DNA of 64,000 nucleotides from an uncultured Paracoccaceae bacterium (GTDB lineage: Bacteria > Pseudomonadota > Alphaproteobacteria > Rhodobacterales > Rhodobacteraceae): the NCBI GenBank assembly GCA_947493335.1, contig CANLQO010000001.1, positions 186,001 through 250,000 on the forward strand, given 5' to 3'. A program made the position numbers and the translations under genes. Position 1 is the stretch's first letter, and every line of letters begins with the position of its first letter. This document shows positions 7,941 through 16,648 of the stretch, in pieces. Under the pieces are notes generated by a model, which saw only the letters and a list, made by a program, of their open reading frames with translations, was not told the DNA's origin and did not search any database.

Positions 7941-9160
7941 AGATCGGCGTCATTGCGGATGATTTCACGGGCGCATCCGATATCGCCCTGACACTGGCCG
8001 AAGGCGGATTGCGAACTGCACAATTCATCGGGGTTCCAAATGGCAGGGCCGCGAAGCAGGTTGAGGCGGGCGTTGTCGCGCTGAAGTCCCGCACGGCGCC
8101 AGTTGATGAGGCCGTGGCTGATAGCCTTGCGGCCTGCGATTGGCTGATTGCGCAAGGTGCGACGCAGATCGTGTTCAAGGTCTGTTCGACCTTTGACAGC
8201 ACCTCCGAAGGCAATATCGGGCCGGTGCTGGATGCGCTGGCCGCACGGCTGAGTGAGGAACAGGTGATTGTCTGTCCGGCATTTCCCGAAAACGGGCGCA
8301 GTGTTTATCAGGGGCATTTGTTTGTCGGTGACCGCCTGTTGAATGAAAGTGGTATGCAGGATCACCCGTTGACGCCGATGAAGGATGCCGACCTTCGCCG
8401 GGTTCTGGCACCGCAATCGCATCGCACGATCGGCCATATTCCGGCCCGCACAGTTGCTCAGGGGCCGTTGGCCATTCGGGCGGCAATGCCGAAAGGGCAC
8501 GCGCATGTGATTGTGGATGCCATTCACGACGATGATCTGCGCAAGATTGGGGCAGCGGCCAAGGACCGCGGGCTTTTGTGTGGCGGATCGGGGATCGCTA
8601 TCGGACTGCCTACCAATTTCGGCGCGACAGCAGCGACGCCATCGTGGAAAGGCATTACCGGTCCGGGTGTCGTGCTGTCTGGGTCCTGCAGCCGGGCAAC
8701 CCGAGAGCAGGTGGCGCGTTATGCGGCGAGGTTCCCGAGCTTTGAAATCAAGGTCGCGGATGCGGTTGCGGGCGCGATCCCGGCCGCGCAGATCGCAGGC
8801 TGGGCCGTGTCACAAAAGAGCCCGCCGCTGATCTATTCCTCGGCTGATCCTGTTGCGGTCGAGCAGGCGCAAACCACCTTTGGCCGCGAAATCGCAGCAA
8901 TCGCGATTGAGAGGCTGTTTGCCCAAATTGCAGAAAACCTCAGAGCGCAGGGGGTTTTGCGTTTTGTCGTGGCTGGTGGAGAAACCAGCGGCGCAGTTGT
9001 GCAGGGATTGCGGGCCGATGTGCTTGAGATTGGGCCAAGAATCGCCGCGGGTGTGCCGGTTGTGCGATCTGACGGCCTTGCCCTGGCACTGAAGTCCGGC
9101 AATTTCGGCGGCCCCAGCTTCTTTGAAGAGGCGCTCGCGCTGATGGAAGACACGGTATGA
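7937..9160 (+). CDS. otnK: DUF1537 four-carbon acid sugar kinase (OtnK-type)
   Basis: A 407-residue kinase with the N-terminal substrate domain opening IGVIADDFTGASD (residues 3-16), TFDSTSEGNIG, and the C-terminal nucleotide domain with VLSGSCSRATREQ, VVAGGETSGAVVQ and a final LALKSGNFGG. DUF1537 proteins phosphorylate four-carbon sugar acids; next to an OtnC-type aldolase the likely substrate is 3-oxo-tetronate. The ATG overlaps the lactonase stop (ATGA) and the stop overlaps otnC. The partner isomerase OtnI is not present nearby. Confidence 0.88.
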   Translation: MKIGVIADDFTGASDIALTLAEGGLRTAQFIGVPNGRAAKQVEAGVVALKSRTAPVDEAVADSLAACDWLIAQGATQIVFKVCSTFDSTSEGNIGPVLDALAARLSEEQVIVCPAFPENGRSVYQGHLFVGDRLLNESGMQDHPLTPMKDADLRRVLAPQSHRTIGHIPARTVAQGPLAIRAAMPKGHAHVIVDAIHDDDLRKIGAAAKDRGLLCGGSGIAIGLPTNFGATAATPSWKGITGPGVVLSGSCSRATREQVARYAARFPSFEIKVADAVAGAIPAAQIAGWAVSQKSPPLIYSSADPVAVEQAQTTFGREIAAIAIERLFAQIAENLRAQGVLRFVVAGGETSGAVVQGLRADVLEIGPRIAAGVPVVRSDGLALALKSGNFGGPSFFEEALALMEDTV

Positions 9161-9804
9161 CCGAAGAGGCTCGCGCCCGCGAGGACATCTGCCGCATTGC
9201 AAAGTCGATGTTTGATCGCGGGCTGACCTGCGGGTCCTCGGGTAACATCAGCGTGCGGCTGTCGGATGGCAACGTGCTGGTCACGCCGACGGGCAGCGCG
9301 ATGGGGTTTCTTGATCCAGCGCAGATCAGCCTGCTGGACGCAAGGATGCGGCACGTCTCGGGTGATGCACCGACCAAAGAGGTGCCGCTGCACAGCGCAT
9401 TTTATGAAACCCGCGCCCAAACGGGGGCAGTCGTGCATCTGCATTCCACCCATTCCGTCGCTTTGTCGATGATGCAGGACGTGGACGCCGACAATGTGAT
9501 CCCGCCGCTGACGCCCTATACGATCATGCGGTTGGGAAGGGTGAAGCTTTTGCCGTTCTTCCTGCCCGGTGATCCGGGCATGGGGGATGCGGTGCGCGGG
9601 TTGGCAGGCAAGCGGTCTGCGGTTCTGCTGGCCAATCACGGGCCAGTGGTTGCGGGCAAAGACCTGTGGGCGGCGGCCTTTGCCACCGAGGAATTGGAAG
9701 AGACGGCCAAGCTGGCGCTTTTGACGCGCGGCATCCCGATCAATGCGTTGACCGCGTCACAGGTCGATGCGGTCGTCAAAAAGTTCGACGTCGACTGGGA
9801 TTAG
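9157..9804 (+). CDS. otnC: Class II aldolase, 3-oxo-tetronate 4-phosphate decarboxylase type (OtnC)
   Basis: A 215-residue zinc aldolase/adducin-type protein. Features are SSGNISVRL (27-35) for the phosphate, the catalytic acid in KEVPLHSAFY (about 75), zinc histidines in VVHLHSTHS (H94, H96), and a later NHGPV. Paired directly with the kinase, it should split the phosphorylated 3-oxo acid to dihydroxyacetone phosphate and CO2, as known for OtnC. Last gene of the plus-strand operon; its stop overlaps a convergent gene by four bases (9801-9804). Confidence 0.85.
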   Translation: MTEEARAREDICRIAKSMFDRGLTCGSSGNISVRLSDGNVLVTPTGSAMGFLDPAQISLLDARMRHVSGDAPTKEVPLHSAFYETRAQTGAVVHLHSTHSVALSMMQDVDADNVIPPLTPYTIMRLGRVKLLPFFLPGDPGMGDAVRGLAGKRSAVLLANHGPVVAGKDLWAAAFATEELEETAKLALLTRGIPINALTASQVDAVVKKFDVDWD

Positions 9805-10136
9805 TCGAAATACTGTTCACGCTCCATCAGGTAGTGCCAAAGCTCGACCTTGTCGTAGAACCGTTCATAAAGTTCCGGAAGCAGTGCTTTGGCCGCGTGG
9901 CGGGCGGGGCTTGTCACGCCTTTTTCCATTGCATTGCGGTCAGCATAGGTGATCGCAAGGATAAGCGGGATGGTCGGGCCATCGGGGTCCTGATCCATTC
10001 CATAAAGCACGCGGACCTCTTCGGCACAGGCGAATTTGCGCCAGAGCGGTGTGAGGTTTTCGGTGACCCAGGTGCGCATCTCGGCCTCTTTGCCCGGTTT
10101 CACGGTGCCGCCGAAGATGGCGTAGCGGGTGATCAT
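9801..10136 (-). CDS. Small dimeric alpha/beta-barrel-like protein of unknown function
   Basis: A 111-residue protein opening ITRYAIFGGTVKPGKEAEM, a beta strand and helix like those of EthD/ABM-type small barrels, and ending in an acidic, aromatic helix (ELYERFYDKVELWHYLM). I do not recognise a named family with confidence. The ATG at 10136 has a strong GAGGAGG site upstream and begins one base after the TPP-enzyme stop, so it is the last gene of the minus-strand run starting at 15714. It may act on, or channel, a product of the TPP enzyme or the LLM monooxygenase. Confidence 0.7.
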   Translation of the reverse strand: MITRYAIFGGTVKPGKEAEMRTWVTENLTPLWRKFACAEEVRVLYGMDQDPDGPTIPLILAITYADRNAMEKGVTSPARHAAKALLPELYERFYDKVELWHYLMEREQYFD

Positions 10137-10137
10137 A

Positions 10138-11826
10138 TCAACCTCCTCTGTGTTTGAAGCTGTCGCGGCGGAAGGAATAAAGCGCGGCAGGATCGACGGC
10201 CACGTCCACAACGGCGGGTTTGCCGCAAGCCAGTGCAGCCTCAATCGCGGGGGCCACATCGGCGAGCGTGTCGGCGCGGTATCCGGCGGCGCCATAAAGC
10301 TCTGCCAGTTTGTCAAAAGGCGGGCTGCTGACGTCAGCCCCGATGTAGCGGCCATTGAAGAAGTCGCGCTGATAGGCCTTTTCCGCGCCCCAACATTTGT
10401 TGTTCATCACCACCGTGACGGTGTTGATGCCATGGTCCACGGCGGTCGAGAGTTCCGAGACCGTCATGCCAAAGCCGCCGTCGCCCATGAGGCTGACCAC
10501 GGGGCGGTCGGGTTGCGCGCATTTGACACCAAGACCGCAGGCGAAAGAGAAACCGACCAGACCGAAATCAAGCGGAGTAAAGAGGCTGCCGGGCGTCCAG
10601 TAATTGAGCGCATCCGTAGCCTGCAGGCACAAAGTGCCCGCGTCCATTGTGATGGCAGCGTCTTGCGGCAGGACACCACGTAACGCCTTGAACAGGCCGG
10701 AAGGTTGGGTCGGGTGCGTTTCAATCGCGTCGGCATCGCGCTGGGCGAGGAAGGCCGCGCGATCGGCCTGAAAACCTTTGGTCCAGGTGTCCGCCAAGGC
10801 GCGGTCGCTGATCTGTTGCAGCGCGGCGGTGAGTTGACCGGCGACCGTGGGCGCGTCGCCCCAGATGCCCAGTTCGACCGGAAAGAAACGGGCAATCGCG
10901 GTCGGTTCAAGTTCCACCTGAATGATCGCCGCGTCGCGGTTGATGTTGTCGTAAGTGTAGAAGGTTGCGTTGAAGCCGAGCCGGGTGCCAAGGGCGAGGA
11001 TCACGTCCGCTTCTTTCACCAGGCGCGAGGCGACAGCATTGCCACGCGGACCCATCTGCCCGGCATTGAGGGGGTGGCCAAAAGGTATGGCGTCGCCGTG
11101 ACCGGGAGAGGTCACGATCGGGCAATTCAGCGCCTCGGCTAGTGCGATGGCGGCGGCGTGGCCGCGGGTGTTCTTGATCCCGCCACCGGCCACAATCACC
11201 GGGCGTGTGGCATTCGCGAGCATCTGCGCGGCTTGCGCGATGGCGTCGGGGTGGCCTGCGGGCACGGATGTGTTGCGGTAGGACTTGGGAGATTGCAGTG
11301 GTGGAAAGTCAGCCTGCGCCGAGAGCACATCGCGCGGCAGGTTCAGTTGCACCGGGCCGGTACGCGGCGACAGGGCGGTGCGAAACGCCTCGCGCATCAG
11401 TTCCGGCACGCGGTCGGCGCTGGGCGCGGTCCATGTTTTTTTGGTCACGGGCGTAAAGAGCGATTGCTGATCGACCTCCTGAAAGGCATCGCGGTAGATG
11501 TGGCCTTGCGCCAGCATGCCCGCAATGGACACCACGGGCGAAAAGGCGGCTTTGGCCTGTGACAGGCCAGTCACAAGGTTGGTAGCCCCCGGACCGTTTT
11601 GACCGGCCAGAACCACGCCTGCCTTGCCCGATGCACGGGCAAAACCGTCGGCCATATGGGTGCCAGTGCGTTCATCATGCACTCCGATGAAATTGATGTC
11701 TGAGGCGTCATAGAGCGCGTCGAACATCTCCATCGTGGCAGAACCGATGAGGCCAAAGACATGGCTGGTTTCTTCGGCCTGAAGGGCGGCGACGGCGGCC
11801 TGTCCGCCGCTCATGGGGGTGGTCAT
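10138..11826 (-). CDS. Thiamine pyrophosphate enzyme, sulfoacetaldehyde acetyltransferase/acetolactate synthase-like
   Basis: A 562-residue three-domain TPP enzyme. The N-terminal PYR domain has FGLIGSATMEMF, the catalytic glutamate in VHDERTGTHMADG (E52) and GQNGPGATN. The C-terminal domain carries the TPP/Mg motif SLMGDGGFGM through VVMNNKCWG. FQEVDQ, NLPRD and WGAEKAYQRDFFNGR resemble sulfoacetaldehyde acetyltransferase (Xsc) more than acetolactate synthase. No phosphotransacetylase or taurine genes are nearby, so Xsc activity itself is unproven. The ATG at 11826 overlaps the hydrolase stop. Confidence 0.85.
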   Translation of the reverse strand: MTTPMSGGQAAVAALQAEETSHVFGLIGSATMEMFDALYDASDINFIGVHDERTGTHMADGFARASGKAGVVLAGQNGPGATNLVTGLSQAKAAFSPVVSIAGMLAQGHIYRDAFQEVDQQSLFTPVTKKTWTAPSADRVPELMREAFRTALSPRTGPVQLNLPRDVLSAQADFPPLQSPKSYRNTSVPAGHPDAIAQAAQMLANATRPVIVAGGGIKNTRGHAAAIALAEALNCPIVTSPGHGDAIPFGHPLNAGQMGPRGNAVASRLVKEADVILALGTRLGFNATFYTYDNINRDAAIIQVELEPTAIARFFPVELGIWGDAPTVAGQLTAALQQISDRALADTWTKGFQADRAAFLAQRDADAIETHPTQPSGLFKALRGVLPQDAAITMDAGTLCLQATDALNYWTPGSLFTPLDFGLVGFSFACGLGVKCAQPDRPVVSLMGDGGFGMTVSELSTAVDHGINTVTVVMNNKCWGAEKAYQRDFFNGRYIGADVSSPPFDKLAELYGAAGYRADTLADVAPAIEAALACGKPAVVDVAVDPAALYSFRRDSFKHRGG

Positions 11827-12614
11827 CGGGGGATCCTTTGCAGGAAGTTGAGAACGGGTTTGGTGAAAGCCGCAGGGTCTTCCATCAGACCCAGGTGCTG
11901 AAGACGCGGGATGACGATGGCCGCTGCATTCGGGATTTCGGCGGCGATAGCATGGGTCATGTCGGGGGTTGAACCGCTGTCATTTTCGCATGTCATCACG
12001 AGGGTCGGCAGCGTGATCTGGCCGTCGCGCCCGGTGAGTTCGCGCACACCATGCGCCAGAACCCAAGCGGTTTGCGCATAGCTTTCGGCATCAACCTGTT
12101 CGCGCCAGCGGCGCACCTGTGTCGGGCCCTCGCCAGTCGTTAGATAGTCGGGCGTGAACCAGCGCTTGAGCGCGGCATCAAAGGTTGAAAATGCGCCCTG
12201 ATCGCGGACCGATTGGGCACGGGCCTCGACCTGCGTCTGCGCCTCTGGCCCGCGGTCATGCGGCGAGTTCAGGATCGCGAGCGAAAGAGCCTTTTTCCCG
12301 TGGTCGAGGGCAAACCGGCGGTTGATCATGCCACCGATGGAAAATCCAACGATATGGGCGGACTTGATCCCAAGGTGATCCATCAGCCCAGCAATCTGAT
12401 CAGCAAAAAGGCGCAGATCAGTGGTGCGCGGGGCATGGACGCTGTCGCCGTGGCCATAAAGGTCGTAACGCAGCACACGATAGGCGGCAAAAGCCGCAAG
12501 ATGTGGGTCCCAAAGTCGCCGCGACAGCCCAAGCCCGTGGATCAGCACCACGCAAGGCGCATCCAAGGGGCCGGTCAAATCATAGGCCGTGCCGTCTGGG
12601 GCGTGGTCAGACAC
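11823..12614 (-). CDS. Alpha/beta hydrolase (enol-lactonase-like)
   Basis: A 263-residue alpha/beta hydrolase. It has the oxyanion HGLGLSRRLW, the strand RVLRYDLYGHGDS, the nucleophile elbow GFSIGG (serine nucleophile), an acid around ENDSGST, and the catalytic histidine in RLQHLGLM. The pattern resembles 3-oxoadipate enol-lactonases and carboxylesterases. I chose GTG 12614, which overlaps the end of the DUF1185 gene; the upstream extension to 12788 is antisense-like and arginine/proline rich. Its place between an LLM monooxygenase and a TPP enzyme suggests opening of a lactone or ester made by oxidation. Confidence 0.82.
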   Translation of the reverse strand: MSDHAPDGTAYDLTGPLDAPCVVLIHGLGLSRRLWDPHLAAFAAYRVLRYDLYGHGDSVHAPRTTDLRLFADQIAGLMDHLGIKSAHIVGFSIGGMINRRFALDHGKKALSLAILNSPHDRGPEAQTQVEARAQSVRDQGAFSTFDAALKRWFTPDYLTTGEGPTQVRRWREQVDAESYAQTAWVLAHGVRELTGRDGQITLPTLVMTCENDSGSTPDMTHAIAAEIPNAAAIVIPRLQHLGLMEDPAAFTKPVLNFLQRIPR

Positions 12615-13203
12615 CGGCGGGGTTGTCCACGTCGTGACCCATTTCCTTGAGGTCTTCGTACCGGTTGCCGATGCGGTGGTTGGGATGCCCGCCGATGGAG
12701 GCACCGAGCGCGACGATGATCTCATCCTCGGCCGGGGCGTCCTGCACGCTGGTGTGGATGGTCTGGTAATGCGAACGCAACCCGCCATCGTCCTTGTGCA
12801 TCAGCGGGATCATCAAAGATGTGCCAGCCGCGCCACGCGTGTTGGAAAAGACCAGATAGGATTGGGCATTCACCGCCTCGCGGAATTGATTGCCGAACCA
12901 AAGCGTGTGGGTCAGGGCCTGAGCATGCTCAATCTCTCCTCCCATGCCGACAACAGAGGCTTTGCCGTAACCCTCGAGCTTGTCGCCCGTCACATCACGT
13001 ATCATGCCGGTCAAGAGCTTGCCGATCTCTGGCCCGATCTCGCGGATTTCGGGGCGCAGGTTTTCGACGTGACCACGCCCAAACCACGGGTTCTTGATGA
13101 TCGCCAAGGCTGCGATCAGCCGGGTGGGTGTATCGACCTTTTTCCAGCCTTCAATGTGGGTGTCCTGAATATTCAGGATGGTGCGGCGTATTTCGGCAGG
13201 CAT
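12607..13203 (-). CDS. DUF1185 (amino acid synthesis family) protein
   Basis: A 198-residue protein matching the DUF1185/AA_synth pattern: an N-terminal RRTILNIQDTHIEGWK, then VVGMGGEIEHAQALTH, RGAAGTSLMIPLMHKDD and ALGASIGGHPNHRIG. Solved members have a Bacillus chorismate mutase-like fold, but no reaction is established. Here it is sandwiched between an LLM monooxygenase and a hydrolase with 1-nt and 8-nt overlaps, pointing to a step in the same breakdown pathway rather than in amino-acid synthesis. Confidence 0.85.
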   Translation of the reverse strand: MPAEIRRTILNIQDTHIEGWKKVDTPTRLIAALAIIKNPWFGRGHVENLRPEIREIGPEIGKLLTGMIRDVTGDKLEGYGKASVVGMGGEIEHAQALTHTLWFGNQFREAVNAQSYLVFSNTRGAAGTSLMIPLMHKDDGGLRSHYQTIHTSVQDAPAEDEIIVALGASIGGHPNHRIGNRYEDLKEMGHDVDNPAGV

Positions 13204-14237
13204 CAGGCGAACTCCGGCATGACTTTGTTGATAAAGAGGTCGAGCGACCGTTTCTGCACATCCATATCAAGGCCCATGGAGGCGTAGTAGATGAAGCTGT
13301 CGACGCCGAGCGCCTCGTACTGGCGCAGTTTTGCGACAACGGTATCGGGGTCGCCGAACATCAGGTTCTGTTCCAGCATCTGGGGATCGACGCGCACGTT
13401 GCCCTCAAGCTCTTCAAAAGGCACGCGGTCAGGGAAACCGTTCACGACGTCGCCCTTTTTCATCATCAGGTTGCCAAATTGGCCCAGAACGTTGCGAATG
13501 GCGTCCATCGTGGCGGCGCGGTCGGCTTCGGTTTCGTAGACGGCTGTATGACGCATCATGGCGAAATTGCCCGCCCATGTGTCGCCGCCCTTTGCCTTGG
13601 CTTCTGCCAGCAGTCCGGCGTATTTCTCGGCCTCCTCCATGCCCATCGTGAGTGGCCATGTCATGACGTTGCAGTCGTTTTCGACGGCATAGTCAAAGGT
13701 ACCGGGCGAGCGCGCGGCAACCCACATCGGCACTTTGTCTTGCACCGGTTTTGGGCAGGCGGTGGCCTTGGGGAAGGACCATTTGGCACCGTTATGTTCC
13801 ACATCGCCCTGCCAAAGGGCGCGGACAAGCGGCAGCGCTTCTTGCATGTATTCATGACCCTCTTTCTGGCTGACACCGGGGGCCATGCGGTCAAATTCGC
13901 GCTGGTAGGCACCGGACCCCATGCCCATCTCAAGCCGCCCGCCAGAGATCAGGTCAACCATCGCCGCCTCTCCAGCCAGATTTATCGGGTGCCAGTAGGT
14001 CGCGTTGGCGACGCCAACACCAAGGCGAATGTTGTCGGTATGATCGGCCCACCACGTGAGGATCTGGAACGGGTTCGGCGCGATTGTCATTTCAAGTGCA
14101 TGATGTTCCGCCGCCCAGGCGACGGCAAATCCGGCCTGATCGGCGGTTTTGACCATGTCCAGCGTATGGTCGCGGACGGCTGCCATATCGGTTTCGGCGT
14201 TCATCCGTTCGAGGTTGATTGCGATGTGAAATTTCAT
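13203..14237 (-). CDS. Luciferase-like (LLM class) flavin-dependent monooxygenase
   Basis: A 344-residue TIM-barrel oxidoreductase of the bacterial luciferase family. Features are FAVAWAAEHHALEM near residue 40, IRLGVGVANATYWHP, DLISGGRLEMGMGSG, and EFDRMG-like EFDRMAPG. It uses reduced flavin and oxygen to hydroxylate or insert oxygen into an unknown substrate. No flavin reductase gene is adjacent, so reductant must come from elsewhere. It overlaps the DUF1185 gene by one base (TGATG) and follows the aldehyde dehydrogenase gene by 4 bases. Confidence 0.88.
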   Translation of the reverse strand: MKFHIAINLERMNAETDMAAVRDHTLDMVKTADQAGFAVAWAAEHHALEMTIAPNPFQILTWWADHTDNIRLGVGVANATYWHPINLAGEAAMVDLISGGRLEMGMGSGAYQREFDRMAPGVSQKEGHEYMQEALPLVRALWQGDVEHNGAKWSFPKATACPKPVQDKVPMWVAARSPGTFDYAVENDCNVMTWPLTMGMEEAEKYAGLLAEAKAKGGDTWAGNFAMMRHTAVYETEADRAATMDAIRNVLGQFGNLMMKKGDVVNGFPDRVPFEELEGNVRVDPQMLEQNLMFGDPDTVVAKLRQYEALGVDSFIYYASMGLDMDVQKRSLDLFINKVMPEFA

Positions 14238-14241
14238 GGCG

Positions 14242-15714
14242 TCACCGTGGTTTGAAGGGGTTGGCGATAGGATCGTCAGAGAGGTTCATCCAGACTGTCT
14301 TGGGGCGGGTGTAGTCATAAACGGCCTGCATCCCGGCCTCGCGCCCGTAGCCGGATGTTTTCATCCCGCCGAACTCTGCAATGGGCGAAATGGCGCGATA
14401 GGTGTTGACCCAGACGATGCCCGCCTTGATCGCGCGCGACATCCGCAGGGACCGCGCGCTGTCGCGGGTGAAAATGCCCGCGGCAAGCCCGTGCTTGGTG
14501 TCATTGGCAAGCGCGATCACCTCTTCTTCAGTTTTGAAGCGCTGGACCGAGAGGACGGGACCAAAGAGTTCGGTATCAACGATGGTCATGTCCTGGCGCG
14601 GGCAGTCGATGATGGTGGGCTCAAAGAAAAGGCCGGTGTCGCTTGCGCGTTTGCCGCCATGCAGGATCGTGCCGCCTTCTTCAACGGCCAAGGCCACCTG
14701 CCGGGTGATGTGATCCATTTGACCTTGGGTGCAAAGCGGGCCCATTTCGGTGGCATCGGCCTGCGGATCACCGATCTGGATGTTCTGGGCGATCGCCACC
14801 ATGCGATTCAGAAAGTCGTCGGCGATGTCTTCGTGCAGGTAAAGCCGTGATCCGGCAACGCAGCTTTGGCCCGTTGCCGCGAAGATACCCGCGACCGATC
14901 CGTTTACCGCGCTTTCGATGTCGGCGTCGTCAAAGACGATGAAGGGGGATTTGCCCCCGAGTTCGAGCGAGACCTCGGCGAAATTCTCTGCCGAGTTGGT
15001 CACGATGTGGCGCGCGGCGGCGGGACCACCGGTAAAGGCGATCTTGGCCACCAGCGGATGGGTCGTGAGCGCTTTGCCGCAAGGGTCAGCGCCGCCGGTG
15101 ACAATGTTGATGACACCGTCGGGGATGCCTGCCTGTGCGATCAGCTTGCCGAATTCCAGCAAGGGCGCGGAGGCATGTTCTGAGGCTTTGAGCACCATGG
15201 TGTTGCCCGCTGCAAGTGCGGGTCCGACTTTGACGGCGGTGAGGAACATCTGGCTGTTCCACGGCACCACAGCCGCGACAACGCCAATGGGTTCGCGGGC
15301 CGTAAAGACGAACATATCCGGCTTATCAATGGGGAGCGTTTCACCATGGATCTTGTCGGCGGCACCGGCGTAAAAGTGAAAGTATTCAGCGATATAAGTG
15401 GCTTGCCACGCGGTTTCCTTGAACATCTTGCCGGTGTCTGTCGTCTCGATCCGGCCCAGATGTTCGGATTGTGCCGCCAGCAGATCGCCAAGCTTGCGCA
15501 GGCATTTGCCCCGTGCTGTTGGGGTCATCTGGCCCCATGGTCCCTCGAGGGCGGCGGCTGCGGCCTGAACTGCGCGGTCGACATCGGCGGCGGTCGCCTC
15601 GGGCACGGTGGCCCAGACGTCGCCCGTGGCGGGGTTCACGCTGTCAAAGCGGGCGTCGCCCTCTGCGTCGACCCAAGCGCCATTGATCAGCATCTGATAG
15701 GATTCAAGTGGCAT
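14242..15714 (-). CDS. Aldehyde dehydrogenase family protein
   Basis: A 490-residue NAD(P)-dependent aldehyde dehydrogenase. Catalytic residues are visible: N154 in PWNSQ, E251 in LELGGKSP and C285 in GQSCVAGSR, with FTGGPAAAR for the cofactor. The family resemblance is to betaine-aldehyde and semialdehyde dehydrogenases; the substrate is unknown. The ATG at 15714 has AAGGAG seven bases upstream; the frame upstream to 15966 runs through the LysR gene and is rejected. It is the first gene of the minus-strand run and is divergent from the LysR gene. Confidence 0.9.
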   Translation of the reverse strand: MPLESYQMLINGAWVDAEGDARFDSVNPATGDVWATVPEATAADVDRAVQAAAAALEGPWGQMTPTARGKCLRKLGDLLAAQSEHLGRIETTDTGKMFKETAWQATYIAEYFHFYAGAADKIHGETLPIDKPDMFVFTAREPIGVVAAVVPWNSQMFLTAVKVGPALAAGNTMVLKASEHASAPLLEFGKLIAQAGIPDGVINIVTGGADPCGKALTTHPLVAKIAFTGGPAAARHIVTNSAENFAEVSLELGGKSPFIVFDDADIESAVNGSVAGIFAATGQSCVAGSRLYLHEDIADDFLNRMVAIAQNIQIGDPQADATEMGPLCTQGQMDHITRQVALAVEEGGTILHGGKRASDTGLFFEPTIIDCPRQDMTIVDTELFGPVLSVQRFKTEEEVIALANDTKHGLAAGIFTRDSARSLRMSRAIKAGIVWVNTYRAISPIAEFGGMKTSGYGREAGMQAVYDYTRPKTVWMNLSDDPIANPFKPR

Positions 15715-15768
15715 CGGAAGCTCCTTCGATGGCGACAAGGTAGCCGCGAAAATTGAATCACGAAAACG

Positions 15769-15799
15769 AATGTTATTGGACATTTGATGCGGAATATTC
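15769..15799. promoter_or_regulatory. Candidate LysR binding region
   Basis: Between the divergent aldehyde dehydrogenase and LysR genes there are two symmetric elements. AATGT (15769-15773) is repeated inverted as ACATT (15780-15784) across six bases, and GAATATTC (15792-15799) is a perfect 8-base palindrome just before the LysR start. LysR proteins commonly bind two such sites in the shared promoter region. Weak evidence by symmetry and position only. Confidence 0.35.
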
Positions 15800-15811
15800 G
15801 ATTTTATCGGT

Positions 15812-16648
15812 ATGAACCTGCAGGAATTGCGTACCTTTTTGAGCATCATCGAGACCGGCAGCCTTGTCCGGGCGTCCGAGGTGCTGAACGTCACGCAGTC
15901 GACCGTCACCGCGCGGCTGAAATCGCTGGAGGATGAGGTGGGGCAGACCCTGCTGATCCGCAACAAGTCTGGTGTGACGTTGACCGCAGCGGGCGAACGG
16001 TTGCGACGCTATGCCGACACGATCAGCGACTTGTGGCGGCAAGCACGGCAAGAGGCGGCGCTGCCCGACGGAATGTCAGGTGTTTGCAATCTGGCCTGTG
16101 AATACGATCTTTGGCCAGGGCTGGGCGCGCGGTTCTTTGAGGTTTTGCAACGGGACCATCCGCAAGTCGCAGTCTCGATCTGGCTGGGTAGTCAGGCAGA
16201 TGTGGCAGGCTGGTTGCATGAGGGCAAATCGGACGCGGCCTTTACCCATCGGTCCGCCGTGTCGCAACGGCAGGGGCAGGTTGTGCTGGCGCCCGATGAT
16301 CTTGTCCTTCTTTCGACCGCGCCAGACAGCCCCGTGCGTTTTGACCCCGGCTATGTCTATGTCGAAGGCGGAGAGGCTTTTGGCCGCGATCATGCCGTGG
16401 CCTATGCGGATGCCAATACTGCGCGGGTCAGTTTTGGAAATGCGACCACAGGGATGGAGCATATCCTGCGCGTTGGCGGCAGCGCCTATCTGCCAAAAAG
16501 ACTTGCTGAAAGCGCTATCGCAGATGGGCAGCTGCATCTGATAGGGGATGCGCCAGTTTTCCAGCGCGCGATATACCTTAATTACAACGTTGCCGCCCAC
16601 AGGGCCTGGGGTTGGTTTGATCCGGTACTGTCAGCAATCCATCCCTGA
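15812..16648 (+). CDS. LysR family transcriptional regulator
   Basis: A 278-residue regulator. The N-terminal winged helix is standard: LQELRTFLSIIETGSLVRAS, then NVTQSTVTARLKSLE and LLIRNKSGVTLTAAGERL. The effector domain (about 90-278) is rather divergent. It is transcribed away from the aldehyde dehydrogenase run, the usual layout for a LysR activator of the neighbouring catabolic genes. Its TGA abuts the stop of the convergent dehydrogenase gene with no gap: TGATCA at 16646-16651 holds both stops. Confidence 0.9.
   Translation: MNLQELRTFLSIIETGSLVRASEVLNVTQSTVTARLKSLEDEVGQTLLIRNKSGVTLTAAGERLRRYADTISDLWRQARQEAALPDGMSGVCNLACEYDLWPGLGARFFEVLQRDHPQVAVSIWLGSQADVAGWLHEGKSDAAFTHRSAVSQRQGQVVLAPDDLVLLSTAPDSPVRFDPGYVYVEGGEAFGRDHAVAYADANTARVSFGNATTGMEHILRVGGSAYLPKRLAESAIADGQLHLIGDAPVFQRAIYLNYNVAAHRAWGWFDPVLSAIHP

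Noticed and set aside
10138-11826. Firm naming of the TPP enzyme as sulfoacetaldehyde acetyltransferase
   Set aside because: Motifs are close to Xsc, but no pta, taurine transporter or taurine oxidation gene is nearby, and the neighbours suggest another pathway.
13128-14255. 375-codon open frame on the plus strand opposite the LLM monooxygenase
   Set aside because: Histidine/glycine-rich, no family resemblance, exactly opposite a clear luciferase-like gene.
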